Origin: DASRDU01 sp046331565 | GTDB taxonomy: Bacteria > Acidobacteriota > Blastocatellia > RBC074 | Length of the DNA stretch: 64,000 bases | Assembly (NCBI GenBank): GCA_046331565.1 | Contig: JAXLQP010000002.1 | Coordinates: 248,001 to 312,000, forward strand | Direction of reading: 5' to 3' | Shown here: in pieces, positions 17,627-27,019 of the stretch | Numbering within the stretch: position 1 is the stretch's first letter | Layout: each line of letters starts with the position of its first letter | Program-made: the position numbers and the translations under genes | Notes under the pieces: generated by a model | Databases searched by the model: none | Told to the model about the DNA's origin: nothing | Seen by the model: only the letters and a program-made list of their open reading frames with translations

Positions 17627-18079
17627 TCAGCCCCACACATATCGTTCGTCGTATTCGATTCCGTGCTTTCGCAAAAATTCCAGATACTCTTCCTGAAACG
17701 TCCGCTTCCGGTGATGCTCACGCTGATTCTGAATGTAGCGAATAACATCAGGCAGATTCGATTTGCTGACAGTAAAGGCTCCGTACCCGTCCTGCCACGC
17801 GAAATTGCGCAAAGCCGGATATTCGGTATGAATCCACAGCGAAGAGCCGCCCTTGAGCAGTTGCGCAATTTTGCCGGGCGAAAAGACCGGAGGAGCCATC
17901 ACCAGCACGTGAAGATGATCTTCAATGCCTCCGATTTGCAGGGCTGTCATTTTATTCTGCCGGGCAATGCCGCCGATGTATTCCCACACGCGAGGCTCAA
18001 TTTCAGCCTTGAGCCAGGCCGCGCGATTTTTGGTGCTGAAGATGAGATGGTAATAAAGCGAGGAGTACGTGTTAGCCAT
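17627..18079 (-). CDS. REP-associated tyrosine transposase (IS200/IS605 TnpA-like, RAYT)
   Basis: A 150-aa Y1 HUH transposase, start ATG 18079 (MANTYSSLYYHLIFSTKNR). The metal-binding HUH motif is DHLHVLVM near residue 55, and the catalytic Tyr is in VIRYIQNQREHHRK near residue 115. The opening YHLIFSTKNR is typical for this superfamily, which cuts and joins single-stranded DNA at hairpins. The gene is framed by two 98-bp inverted copies of a hairpin-rich repeat, so it is better described as a RAYT than as a simple IS200. It is probably responsible for spreading related REP elements in this genome. Confidence 0.9.
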   Translation of the reverse strand: MANTYSSLYYHLIFSTKNRAAWLKAEIEPRVWEYIGGIARQNKMTALQIGGIEDHLHVLVMAPPVFSPGKIAQLLKGGSSLWIHTEYPALRNFAWQDGYGAFTVSKSNLPDVIRYIQNQREHHRKRTFQEEYLEFLRKHGIEYDERYVWG

Positions 18080-18198
18080 GGCTGAGGCTCCGGGGTTGTG
18101 ACAGCGGGTCAGACAAATGCGCGAGACCGGCTCGTGACTTTGCACCCTTTGTTTCTTTGCGTTGAGGAAGCTTTGTCTGATCTGCTGTCTGATGTGTT

Positions 18199-18296
18199 TT
18201 CAATCGTCGCTGACGCAACTGCGTTGAATGTGATCGCGCCGTTCCGGGCCTTGAAAGACCCGGCTAAATTCAATCGCCGCTCTCGCGGCGGAAAAC
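18199..18296. repeat. right 98-bp inverted repeat flanking the RAYT gene
   Basis: Inverted partner of 17529-17626. The two ends are almost identical over the outer ~60 bp and again over TCGTCGCTGACGCAAC, with a few changes and small indels between. The 120 nt between this repeat and the transposase start hold no gene. Confidence 0.8.
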
Positions 18297-18441
18297 ATGG
18301 GCTGCAACGCTGCGAATTCCAAAACAGCATTCTGAAAAAACAAAACTCATAAAGGGAAAGGAAACCCGAATAGTTTGAGTTATCTTCTCTTCCTTCGTGT
18401 TCTTCGTTTCTTCGTGGTGAATGTCTTTTCCTGAATTTTGC

Positions 18442-20076
18442 CTACAGCACGAATTGTCCGAGATGCGGCCCCGGATTGTTGAGCGACGTGTGCAATGCGA
18501 GTTCGAGCGCGGGTCTGATCTCTTCGGGCGCAATTACTGCGTCAACGAAGCCGCGTGCGGCGGCGAACTTTGCATCGAGCTGGCGTTCGTATTCGGCGCG
18601 CACGCGATTCATTTCGGCTTTCAGTTTCTCGTCCGGCTCTTTGCCCTGCTCTTTCAGCTTGTCGAGTTGCGCCGAAAAGAGCGCCATCACGGCTGATTCG
18701 CCTTCCATCACGCCCATGCGTCCGGTCGGCAGCGTGAAAATAAAATCGGGATCGAAGCCCTGTCCGGCCATGGCGTAATAGCCTGCGCCGCTGGCGTGAT
18801 TGATCGTCAGCACGATTTTCGGCACGGTCGTTGTGGCCATCGCTTCGACAAAACGCGCTCCGGCCCGAATGATGCCCGAATGTTCGGCTTCGGCTCCGAC
18901 CATAAAACCGGCCACGTCCTGAATGAAGATCAGCGGCGTGTCGTGACGGTTGCAGGTTTCGATGAAATACGCCGTCTTTTCGGCGCTTTCGGTGTAAATG
19001 ATGCCGCCGAATTTCGGCGCTTTGCCGGATGAGTTTGGAATCATCCCGCGATTGTTGGCGATGACGCCGACATTGATGCCGCAGATGCGCGCGTGGCCGA
19101 CGACCATCTCCCTGGCATAATCGGCCTGAAATTCGTCAAAGCTGTCAGCATCGAGAATGCAGTCGAGCATCGCCTGCGCATCGTAAGCGGCGCGATGATC
19201 GGCAGGCAGAATCGTGTAAAGCTCAGTCGCAGGCCGCGCCGGATCGCGCGATGCTTCGATCTTCACGCGTGCGGGAATTTTTGCGGGAAGTTCGGAAATC
19301 AGTTCGCGGATTTGTCTGATGCAATCATCATCATTCTTTGCGCGGTAATGTGCGACGCCTGAAATTGCGTTGTGCGCTTTTGCGCCGCCGAGTGTTTCAC
19401 CGTCAATTTTCTGACCCGTTGCGCCCTTGACCAGATTCGGCCCGCCGAGGCCCATAAACGAAGTGCCTTCGACCATAATAATCACGTCCGACAGCGCAGG
19501 CAGGTAAGCTCCGCCCGCGATGCACGGCCCCATGACCGCTGCGATCTGCGGCACTTTCAGATAACGGCGCATCACCGAGTTGTAATAAAAAATGCGCGCC
19601 GCGCCGTACTGACCCGGAAAGACTCCGCCCTGATAAGGCAGATTGACGCCCGCCGAATCAACCAGGTAAACAATCGGCACGCGGCAGCGCATCGCCACTT
19701 CCTGCGCCCGCAGCATCTTTTTAATCGTTTCAGGCCACCACGAACCGGCCTTGACTGTGGCGTCGTTGGCAATGACGACGACTTCACGACCGGCCACAAT
19801 GCCAAAGCCCGTGACTACGCCTGCTGCCGGAGCCTGCCCGTCGTATTCATCGTAAGCAATGAGCAGACCGAGTTCCTGAAAGCGCGTGCCTTCGTCAAGC
19901 AGCAGCGCAATGCGTTCGCGCGCGGTCAGCTTTTTCTGTGCGTGCTGTCGTTCGATTTTGTCCGGCCCGCCGCCCTGCCGCAGCTTCTCTTCAAGCTCGC
20001 GGAGTTCGCGGACGAGTTGTTCCAGGTGTGTCGGAGCGGGTGATAAGGTGGACGATTTTCTGGTCTGAAGTTTCAT
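18442..20076 (-). CDS. acyl-CoA carboxylase carboxyltransferase subunit (MCC/PCC beta-like)
   Basis: A 544-aa carboxyltransferase that moves CO2 from carboxybiotin to an acyl-CoA. Both crotonase-like halves are present: N-terminal KLTARERIALLLDEGTRFQE, the CoA/biotin pocket SAGVNLPYQGGVFPG and GPCIAGGAYLPALSD, the GGPNLVKGATGQK segment, and the C-terminal IFIQDVAGFMVG and NHASGAGYYAMAGQGFDPD. The GGPNLVKGATG form resembles methylcrotonoyl-CoA carboxylase beta, but propionyl- or other acyl-CoA cannot be excluded. No biotin carboxylase partner is adjacent in the window. The gene is followed 51 nt upstream on the same strand by an FAD-dependent oxidase. Confidence 0.92.
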   Translation of the reverse strand: MKLQTRKSSTLSPAPTHLEQLVRELRELEEKLRQGGGPDKIERQHAQKKLTARERIALLLDEGTRFQELGLLIAYDEYDGQAPAAGVVTGFGIVAGREVVVIANDATVKAGSWWPETIKKMLRAQEVAMRCRVPIVYLVDSAGVNLPYQGGVFPGQYGAARIFYYNSVMRRYLKVPQIAAVMGPCIAGGAYLPALSDVIIMVEGTSFMGLGGPNLVKGATGQKIDGETLGGAKAHNAISGVAHYRAKNDDDCIRQIRELISELPAKIPARVKIEASRDPARPATELYTILPADHRAAYDAQAMLDCILDADSFDEFQADYAREMVVGHARICGINVGVIANNRGMIPNSSGKAPKFGGIIYTESAEKTAYFIETCNRHDTPLIFIQDVAGFMVGAEAEHSGIIRAGARFVEAMATTTVPKIVLTINHASGAGYYAMAGQGFDPDFIFTLPTGRMGVMEGESAVMALFSAQLDKLKEQGKEPDEKLKAEMNRVRAEYERQLDAKFAAARGFVDAVIAPEEIRPALELALHTSLNNPGPHLGQFVL

Positions 20077-20127
20077 AGGCGGATGATACGGAGTTTCTTC
20101 CGGTTCTCAAACCCGCCCGGCAATCTT

Positions 20128-21246
20128 TCAGGTCGGCATTTCTGATTCGCGCAGCATTTCGCCAACGCTGCTGCCGATTGAAAGCGACGAGGTCAGCCCC
20201 GGCGATTCCATTCCGATCAGGTGAATCACAAACGGCGCGCGCGGGTCGCGCTCAATCACAAAATCAGCGAAGGAATGATCGTGTTCAGGCAGCAGGCGGG
20301 CGCGCAGTCCGGTGTAACTCAGCCGCAAATCTTCGGGCCTGAGCGACGGCACGATGCGCGAAGCCGATTCATAAAACGAATTCAGGTCGGCACGGTCGTG
20401 TTCGTAATCATCCTTGTTTTTGACATAGCGCGCATTCGGGCCGAGCAGCAGCGTTCCGGCCAGGTTTTTGGTGAAGTGCACGCCGAGGCCGTGCCCGCTT
20501 TTGAACGGCAGCGGATAGACCAGATGACTGACCAGCGACGAGCGCGACGGCGGCAGTTCGGCATATTCGCCGCGACAGGGGTAAATCGTGTACTTGTCAT
20601 ACCCGAACATTCGCGCCACTTCATCGGCATAAAGTCCGGCAGCATTGATGACCACGCGCGCCGCAAATTCCTCACGCGGGGTTCGCAGCACCGCCAGGTC
20701 ATTTTTGATTTCAGCGCCGATGAGCGGCGTGCCGGTCAGGATGTGCGCGCCGTTTTCCTTTGCCTGATGAGCGAGAGTTTTGACAAGCGATTCAGCATCA
20801 ACGATGCCGGTGTTGGGCGAATGCAGGGCAACAGGCGAAACAACGTTCGGTTCAAGGCGGCGAATGAAATCGCGCCCGACAATTTCCAGCCCTTCGACGC
20901 CGTTGGTTTCGCCGCGCTGTCTGAGGGCTTCAAGTTCAGGCAACTGATCTTCAGAATCAGCGACGATCAGTTTGCCGATGCGCTCGTGCGGAACGTTGTG
21001 GGCCGCGCAAAAGTCATAGAGCATTCGCGCTCCGCGCACACAATGAAAAGCCTTGAGCGAACCAGGCTGATAATAAATGCCCGCGTGAATCACGCCGCTG
21101 TTGCGCGTCGAAGCGCCGAGGCCGGGGCGCGGCATCGCTTCAAGCAGAAAAACATCATCGCAGTGACGCGAGACCTCAGCGGCAATGGCCGTCCCGATGA
21201 CGCCGCCTCCGATGATGGCGATACTGGCAGTTTCAATCTGATTCAT
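20128..21246 (-). CDS. FAD-dependent oxidoreductase, L-2-hydroxyglutarate dehydrogenase (LhgO)-like
   Basis: A 372-aa DAO-family flavoenzyme, start taken at ATG 21246 (MNQIETASIAIIGGGVIG) because it places the dinucleotide-binding GGGVIG at residues 13-18; an in-frame upstream start would add 14 residues without homology. Other landmarks: NSGVIHAGIYYQPGSLKA, VINAAGLYADEVARMFG, GHGLGVHFTKN and the C-terminal GMESPGLTSSLSIG. These are the features of LhgO/YgaF-type 2-hydroxyacid oxidases, which hand electrons to the quinone pool. The neighbouring acyl-CoA carboxylase suggests organic-acid or amino-acid breakdown. Confidence 0.88.
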   Translation of the reverse strand: MNQIETASIAIIGGGVIGTAIAAEVSRHCDDVFLLEAMPRPGLGASTRNSGVIHAGIYYQPGSLKAFHCVRGARMLYDFCAAHNVPHERIGKLIVADSEDQLPELEALRQRGETNGVEGLEIVGRDFIRRLEPNVVSPVALHSPNTGIVDAESLVKTLAHQAKENGAHILTGTPLIGAEIKNDLAVLRTPREEFAARVVINAAGLYADEVARMFGYDKYTIYPCRGEYAELPPSRSSLVSHLVYPLPFKSGHGLGVHFTKNLAGTLLLGPNARYVKNKDDYEHDRADLNSFYESASRIVPSLRPEDLRLSYTGLRARLLPEHDHSFADFVIERDPRAPFVIHLIGMESPGLTSSLSIGSSVGEMLRESEMPT

Positions 21247-21289
21247 TCTGATTTCATCTCTCGCAAAACTGAATGACACGCTGATCATA

Positions 21290-21355
21290 CGGATGCGGCG
21301 GATTCAGACGGATTGTGGCATTTGCAAAGCAGCCCGTCTGAATCCGCCGCATCCG
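21290..21355. repeat. 22-bp perfect inverted repeat (intergenic hairpin)
   Basis: CGGATGCGGCGGATTCAGAC (21290 on) pairs perfectly with 21334-21355; the loop is 22 nt. It lies between the YmdB stop and the LhgO start. There is no U-run, so it belongs to the intergenic hairpin class of this window rather than to simple terminators. Confidence 0.8.
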
Positions 21356-21379
21356 TGCGGTCAGTGTACCATTCCATTG

Positions 21380-22159
21380 TTATTCGTGCTTCAGGCTGAG
21401 GCGTTCGACGCGAAAGGCTTTGCCGCTTTGTTCGTCAACGTCAACGATCAGGCCGTTCATCTGAATGCTGCCTTCAGACGGTTCCATGCGCGGCGCGAGG
21501 CCGGTCAGAAAGCGCGGCAGAATGGTGCCGGTCTGCATGCCGATGACGCCGTCGTGCGGGCCGGTCATGCCGAGGTCGGTCAGGTAAGCCGTGCCGCCGG
21601 GCAGGATTTGTTCATCAGCGGTCTGAACGTGCGTGTGGGTGCCGACGACGGCTGAGACGCGGCCATCGAGGTAACGGCCCATCGCCACTTTTTCGGCAGT
21701 CGCTTCGGCGTGCAGATCAACCAGAATGATTTTCAGTTCGGGCGGGAGCGTGGCCAGGCGTTGATCGGCGCAACGAAACGGATCATCCGAGGGCGGCATA
21801 AAAACGCGGCCCTGCAAATTCAGCACGGCCACCGATGCGCTGTTGACCTGTCCGACCCACAAACCGTTGCCGGGTACGCCGGGCGCGTAATTGGCGGGAC
21901 GCAGCAGGCGTGTTTCGCTGTTGATGTATTCAAGAATTTCCCGCTTGTCGTAAATGTGATTGCCCGAAGTCATCACGTCCACGCCTGCGGCAAAAAGTTC
22001 TTCGGCAATTCTGGGCGTGATCGAAAAGCCTCCGGCAGCGTTCTCGACGTTGGCGATGACCATTTCGAGTTCGTATTCGCGGCGCACTTCAGCCAGCCGC
22101 TCCAGCATCACGCGGCGTCCGGCCCGACCCACAATGTCACCCACCAGCAGAATTCGCAT
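21380..22159 (-). CDS. YmdB-like metallophosphoesterase (TIGR00282 family)
   Basis: A 259-aa calcineurin-like phosphoesterase, start ATG 22159 (MRILLVGDIVGRAGRRVM). The metal-binding residues are visible: D8 in VGDIVG, the Asn in VENAAGG, SGNHIYD, VDLHAEATAEK and GTHTHVQTAD. In other bacteria this enzyme is a 2',3'-cyclic nucleotide phosphodiesterase that acts with RNase Y in RNA and biofilm regulation. Here rny is not adjacent, but a 6S-like RNA lies just upstream on the same strand. Length is normal. Confidence 0.92.
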   Translation of the reverse strand: MRILLVGDIVGRAGRRVMLERLAEVRREYELEMVIANVENAAGGFSITPRIAEELFAAGVDVMTSGNHIYDKREILEYINSETRLLRPANYAPGVPGNGLWVGQVNSASVAVLNLQGRVFMPPSDDPFRCADQRLATLPPELKIILVDLHAEATAEKVAMGRYLDGRVSAVVGTHTHVQTADEQILPGGTAYLTDLGMTGPHDGVIGMQTGTILPRFLTGLAPRMEPSEGSIQMNGLIVDVDEQSGKAFRVERLSLKHE

Positions 22160-22329
22160 TGCCTGACGCTGTAAACAAAACGACGGGGAGTCACGGCGCA
22201 ACACGCAGAATTATTTCGCTCTGAACATTCCCGTGTTCCCCCGTGCCTCCCCGTAGTTGATTCTTATCAGGAACAGCCGGTCAGAATTTAATGAGCGCGC
22301 GGGATCACCGCATCGCCGTAAACAGCGGC

Positions 22330-22500
22330 TTCATTTGAACCTGTTCCTAACAGGTGGGCAACCCAGCTCTGCGGCGTTTCGAGTCTCGTACTCTGACGAG
22401 CATTCCTGCCATCAGATATGTGCGTGGGTTTCCCGATCAAATGAATTAGGCTCAAATTTATTGCCGCTGCCCACCAACGTAGCAGACGATCCCGCAGCGC
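22330..22500 (-). ncRNA. ssrS: candidate 6S-like structured RNA
   Basis: On the minus strand GGTGGGCA (22475-22468) pairs with TGCCCACC (22360-22353) and encloses about 107 nt. Inside, GCGGC pairs with GCCGC, and a TTTGAGCCTAA segment resembles the 5' side of the 6S central bubble. A hairpin CTCGT..ACGAG lies opposite. The overall shape is one long irregular hairpin with a large bubble, as in 6S RNA, which binds sigma-70 RNA polymerase in stationary phase. I recall 6S genes being found near rny/ymdB or zapA in several phyla, and ymdB is the next gene. Ends are approximate; identity needs a covariance search. Confidence 0.45.
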
Positions 22501-22684
22501 AAAGCATACTACGACGCCCTGCCGACTCCGTCAAGACACATCTTTTTGCGGTCGGTGCAGGTGTGGCCACAACTCATCATCCTTGACCATGCCCGGCAAA
22601 ATCAGCTAACTTTCCAGCTTTCATGAACAGTCATTTTCGTGACTATCAGGCAGTCCCAATCATTTCGAGGAGAAAGTAAACCTA

Positions 22685-23248
22685 ATGGCAATTCAGGCAA
22701 CACAGATCCGTAAGGGGATGGCGATCATCTTCAACGGAGTACCCCATAAAGTAGTGGATTTTCATCACCACACCCCTGGCAACCTGCGCGCAATGGTGCA
22801 GACCAAGCTGCGAAATCTGAAGACCGGCACCACGACTGAACATCGCTTTCGCTCAGCCGACACCATCGAGCGAGCCATGCTCGAAGATCACGAGATGACT
22901 TATATGTACAACGATGGTTCGGATTATCACTTTATGAACACCGAAACCTACGAACAGGTGGCGCTCAGCGCGGAAGACCTGGGCGATATGGCTGGTTACC
23001 TGCTGCCGGAAACAGTGATTCAGGTGCAGTTTTACGAAGGCGAACCCATCGGCATTGATATTCCGCAGGTCGTCGAACTGACCGTCGTTGAAACCGAACC
23101 CGAAGTCAAAGGCGCCACCGTCAGCAACGTCGGCAAACCGGCGAAGCTCGAAACGGGCATCACGATTCAGGTTCCCGCCTTCATCAGAGAAGGCGACAAG
23201 ATTCGCGTCGACACGACCGAAGGCCGCTACATCGAGCGCGCCAGATAG
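22685..23248 (+). CDS. efp: elongation factor P with an unmodified-type PGNLRA tip loop
   Basis: A 187-aa EF-P with the three beta-barrel domains: KOW-like domain 1 (MAIQATQIRKGMAIIFNGVPHKVV), the OB domain (HRFRSADTIERAMLEDHEMTYMYNDG) and the C-terminal OB domain ending in VPAFIREGDKIRVDTTEGRY, the family signature. It rescues ribosomes stalled at polyproline. The tip that reaches the P-site tRNA reads HHTPGNLRAM: residue 33, where most bacteria have the modified Lys or Arg, is Asn. GAGGAGA precedes the ATG. It stands alone, divergent from the ymdB side. Confidence 0.96.
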   Translation: MAIQATQIRKGMAIIFNGVPHKVVDFHHHTPGNLRAMVQTKLRNLKTGTTTEHRFRSADTIERAMLEDHEMTYMYNDGSDYHFMNTETYEQVALSAEDLGDMAGYLLPETVIQVQFYEGEPIGIDIPQVVELTVVETEPEVKGATVSNVGKPAKLETGITIQVPAFIREGDKIRVDTTEGRYIERAR

Positions 23249-23338
23249 TAACGTCAGTGGTTAGTGGTTAGTGGTCAGTGGTCAGTGAATTGTTTTTCAA
23301 CTGACCACCAGCCACTGACCACTGACCACTTTGCTTTT
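23249..23338. repeat. AGTGGTT/AGTGGTC heptamer repeat forming an inverted repeat
   Basis: Units GTCAGTG, GTTAGTG and GTCAGTG repeat in tandem from about 23253, and their reverse complement (CACTGAC, ACCACTG) repeats from about 23303 to 23330. The whole tract can fold into a long hairpin between efp and waaA. The same unit recurs at 31763-31890 and about 12147. Confidence 0.8.
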
Positions 23339-24718
23339 ATGTATTTCCTCTACAGCCTCTTTCTTGGTCTGGCCTCAGTGGCGCTGCTGCCGTACTTTAC
23401 CTGGCAGGCCTTCATCAACAAAAAATATCTGAGCAACTTTCGTGAACGGCTGGGCCTGCTGCCTGAAGAGTTCGGGCAGGACGCACGCCCGGCTATCTGG
23501 CTGCACGCGGTTTCAGTTGGTGAAACGCTGGCTGCGCGTCCGCTGATTGCGGCCCTGCGCGCGCGTTTTCCTGAATACCGCCTGATCGTTTCGACCACCA
23601 CCGCGACCGGCCAGGCAGTGGCGCGCTCGCGGATCACCGAGGCCGACGGGTTTTGTTACTTTCCTTTTGACTGGCGATTTTCAGTGCGGCGTGCGCTCAA
23701 TGTCATTCGCCCGCAGGCCGTGGTGCTGATGGAATCGGAGCTGTGGCCGAACTTTCTGCACGAATGCGAGCAGCGGTCAGTGCCGGTCATCGTCGCCAAC
23801 GGCAGGATTTCGGATCGTTCGTTTGTGCGGGCGCAGAAGTTCGGTTTTCTGGTGCGCCGGATGTATGCCCAGGTTTCACACTTTGCGATGCAGAGCGAAG
23901 CTGACGCGCAACGCGCCATCGCGCTTGGCGCTCCGGTCAAACGTGTCAGCGTGAGCGGCAATATCAAATACGACATTGGCGAAGCCGGACGCGGTTCCGC
24001 GCTGGATGCAATTGCCAGGCAGCTTGATGCGGCTTTCGGATTGAGTCATTCACCATTGATCGTTGCGGGCAGCACGAGCGACGGCGAGGAAGAGATAGTG
24101 CTTGCCGCTTTCGAGCAGTTGCGAAAGAACCAGGCCACTGCTGATGCGCGGCTGCTGATTGCGCCACGTCACCCTGAACGGTTTGACGAAGTCGCGCGAC
24201 TGCTTGATGCCACGCGCTTTCGCTGCATTCGTCGCTCAACGCTGGCCGGGCAGCCTGAACTGGCGCTGGCCGGAGTGGGACATTCCGCGCTGAGTGCGGC
24301 AGGCACAGCCTCACGCCTCAGTGATGAATCCCGCCGCGCTGAAGTGATTCTGCTTGATTCAATCGGTGAACTGGCGGCGCTCTATCGTTTCGCTTCGGTC
24401 GTCTTTGTCGGTGGCAGCCTGGTGCCGAAGGGCGGTCACAACATTCTCGAACCGGCATTTTATGCGCGGCCTGTCATCGTCGGGCCGCATATGGAAAACT
24501 TCCGCGAGATTGCCAGCGAATTTACCCGCCGCGATGCGCTCATCACGCTTCAGGGAGCCAACGATGCTGAACTGACAGCGGCGCTCAGCGACAAGCTGAG
24601 TGAACTGCTGACCGACCCTGACGAAGCGCAGCGATTCGGCGACAATGCGCGCCAGGTCGTCAGCGACAATCGCGGCGCAACCGAAAGAACCGTCGAAACC
24701 ATCGCCAGCCTGATGTGA
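23339..24718 (+). CDS. waaA: 3-deoxy-D-manno-octulosonic-acid (Kdo) transferase
   Basis: A 459-aa GT30 glycosyltransferase that attaches Kdo to lipid IVA at the inner membrane. Start ATG 23339 (MYFLYSLFLGLASVALLPY) gives the usual N-terminal membrane anchor; the earlier in-frame start would translate the heptamer repeat. WLHAVSVGETLAARPLI contains the catalytic Glu region, followed by ESELWPNFL, VIVANGRISDRSF, SGNIKYD and the C-terminal VFVGGSLVPKGGHNILEPA donor-binding motif. The next gene, lpxK, begins within the stop codon. Together they show a lipopolysaccharide-type outer membrane. Confidence 0.94.
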   Translation: MYFLYSLFLGLASVALLPYFTWQAFINKKYLSNFRERLGLLPEEFGQDARPAIWLHAVSVGETLAARPLIAALRARFPEYRLIVSTTTATGQAVARSRITEADGFCYFPFDWRFSVRRALNVIRPQAVVLMESELWPNFLHECEQRSVPVIVANGRISDRSFVRAQKFGFLVRRMYAQVSHFAMQSEADAQRAIALGAPVKRVSVSGNIKYDIGEAGRGSALDAIARQLDAAFGLSHSPLIVAGSTSDGEEEIVLAAFEQLRKNQATADARLLIAPRHPERFDEVARLLDATRFRCIRRSTLAGQPELALAGVGHSALSAAGTASRLSDESRRAEVILLDSIGELAALYRFASVVFVGGSLVPKGGHNILEPAFYARPVIVGPHMENFREIASEFTRRDALITLQGANDAELTAALSDKLSELLTDPDEAQRFGDNARQVVSDNRGATERTVETIASLM

Positions 24719-25794
24719 AAGCTGCACTCCATCCTGTCACCCGCGCGCTGCTTTACATTCCTGCCGGGCTGTACGCAGCGGGTGTCAGGCTGCGCCATTC
24801 GCTCTATCGTCATCGGCTTTTCAAAACACATCATCTCAACTCGCCCGTCATCAGCATCGGCAATCTGACGGTGGGCGGCACGGGCAAGACGCCGCTCACG
24901 GCCTTCATTGCGCGCTACCTGCGTGATGAAGGCCTGTCGGTCGCCATTCTCAGTCGCGGCTACAAACGCTCAGGCACGGGGCGCGTTGAAGTCTCGAATG
25001 AACAGTCAGTGCTGTGCGGCCCGCAGCAGTCCGGCGATGAACCGTACCTGCTGGCTGTGGCCTGTCCCGGCGTGCGCGTCATCGTTGACAGTGATCGTTA
25101 CGGCGCAGGCCGCTGGCTTGAACAGCAGACGAAAATTTCAGCCTTCATTCTCGATGATGCCTTTCAGCATTTGCGCGTGGCGCGTGACCTGAATCTGCTG
25201 CTGCTCGATGCAACGGAACCGCTCAGCGAATTACGTATGATTCCATTCGGCAGATTGCGCGAACCGCTCACAGCGATGCAGCGCGCTGATGCCGTGATTA
25301 TCACCCGCGCCGATCAGCCGTTTGACCGTGCCGCATTTCACAACATCATCAGACAACATTGCGGCGCTGCCGTGCCGGTCTTTCACGCGACGCACGAACT
25401 GACGCGGCTGCGACGACTCAATGCCGCAGGCGAGGCAGAATTCATTCCGGCCACCAGCTTCGCTCATCGCCGCGTGGCTGCGGTTTCCGGCATTGCGCGG
25501 CCTGAACGCTTTATTGCTGATCTTGAGCGTCAGAATTTATCCATCGCGCTGCGCCGCGATTTCAGTGATCATCACCGCTACACCGCGCCGGAACTTGCAG
25601 AAATTTTCAGGCAGGCACAGGCCGCGCACGCCGAAGCCATCATCATTACCGAAAAAGACGCTGCCAATCTGCCGCCTGATGCCGTCGGCAAATCGCCGCT
25701 GCCGCTTTACGCCGCGCAGATCGAGTTTCGGTGCGAGGAAGAGGCTGAGTTGAAAAAGCTGATTCTGAAAGCGGTGCAGCAGCGCAGCCGGTGA
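24715..25794 (+). CDS. lpxK: tetraacyldisaccharide 4'-kinase
   Basis: A 359-aa inner-membrane-associated kinase that phosphorylates the 4' position of lipid A precursor. The start is GTG 24715, overlapping the waaA TGA (GTGA). An N-terminal amphipathic helix (ALLYIPAGLYAAGV) precedes SIGNLTVGGTGKTP with the Walker A at residues 54-59. RGYKRSG, GDEPYLLA, DSDRYGAG and LDDAFQHLRVARDLNLLL (with the catalytic Asp) follow. The order waaA-lpxK is a typical lipid A operon. Confidence 0.95.
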   Translation: MKAALHPVTRALLYIPAGLYAAGVRLRHSLYRHRLFKTHHLNSPVISIGNLTVGGTGKTPLTAFIARYLRDEGLSVAILSRGYKRSGTGRVEVSNEQSVLCGPQQSGDEPYLLAVACPGVRVIVDSDRYGAGRWLEQQTKISAFILDDAFQHLRVARDLNLLLLDATEPLSELRMIPFGRLREPLTAMQRADAVIITRADQPFDRAAFHNIIRQHCGAAVPVFHATHELTRLRRLNAAGEAEFIPATSFAHRRVAAVSGIARPERFIADLERQNLSIALRRDFSDHHRYTAPELAEIFRQAQAAHAEAIIITEKDAANLPPDAVGKSPLPLYAAQIEFRCEEEAELKKLILKAVQQRSR

Positions 25795-25882
25795 CGGTTC
25801 AGCGCAAAAGAAGATTCACATCGCGGCGATTTTCCTGCTACTCTTGGCGCGATCAATCAACATCAGCACGGGGCCTGCGGAT

Positions 25883-26803
<921 letters not shown>

Positions 26804-26835
26804 GCTGCATAAACGATCAGAAACCGGAGAGATCA

Positions 26836-26913
26836 AGCCACGGGGGACACAGGGAAGCACGGGGAATATCAGGTCTGTAATCGCCCCCGTGCTGCCCCGT
26901 GTCCCCCGTGGCT
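26836..26913. repeat. 29-bp inverted repeat (intergenic hairpin)
   Basis: Arms 26836-26864 and 26885-26913 begin AGCCACGGGGGACACAGGG and differ at 2 of 29 positions; the loop is 20 nt. It follows xerC. The arm sequence is related to partial copies near 17369, 22185 and 45245. Confidence 0.8.
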
Positions 26914-27019
26914 GAATCATACGGGAACTCAGCTTTCACGTTGCGTCTGCGTTTGCGAAATCAGCCCGAAACAGGGAAAATCTCTTTTACCTTTGATCCA
27001 CCTCAATTCGGAGAGCCTG

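Noticed and set aside
17263..18108. Direct repeat GGTTGTGACAGCGG on both sides of the RAYT
   Set aside because: Fourteen bases, same orientation, outside the 98-bp repeats on one side and between repeat and gene on the other; too short to call a target duplication.
20221..21276. 351-codon plus-strand open frame
   Set aside because: Shadow of the LhgO-like oxidase; no recognisable protein features.
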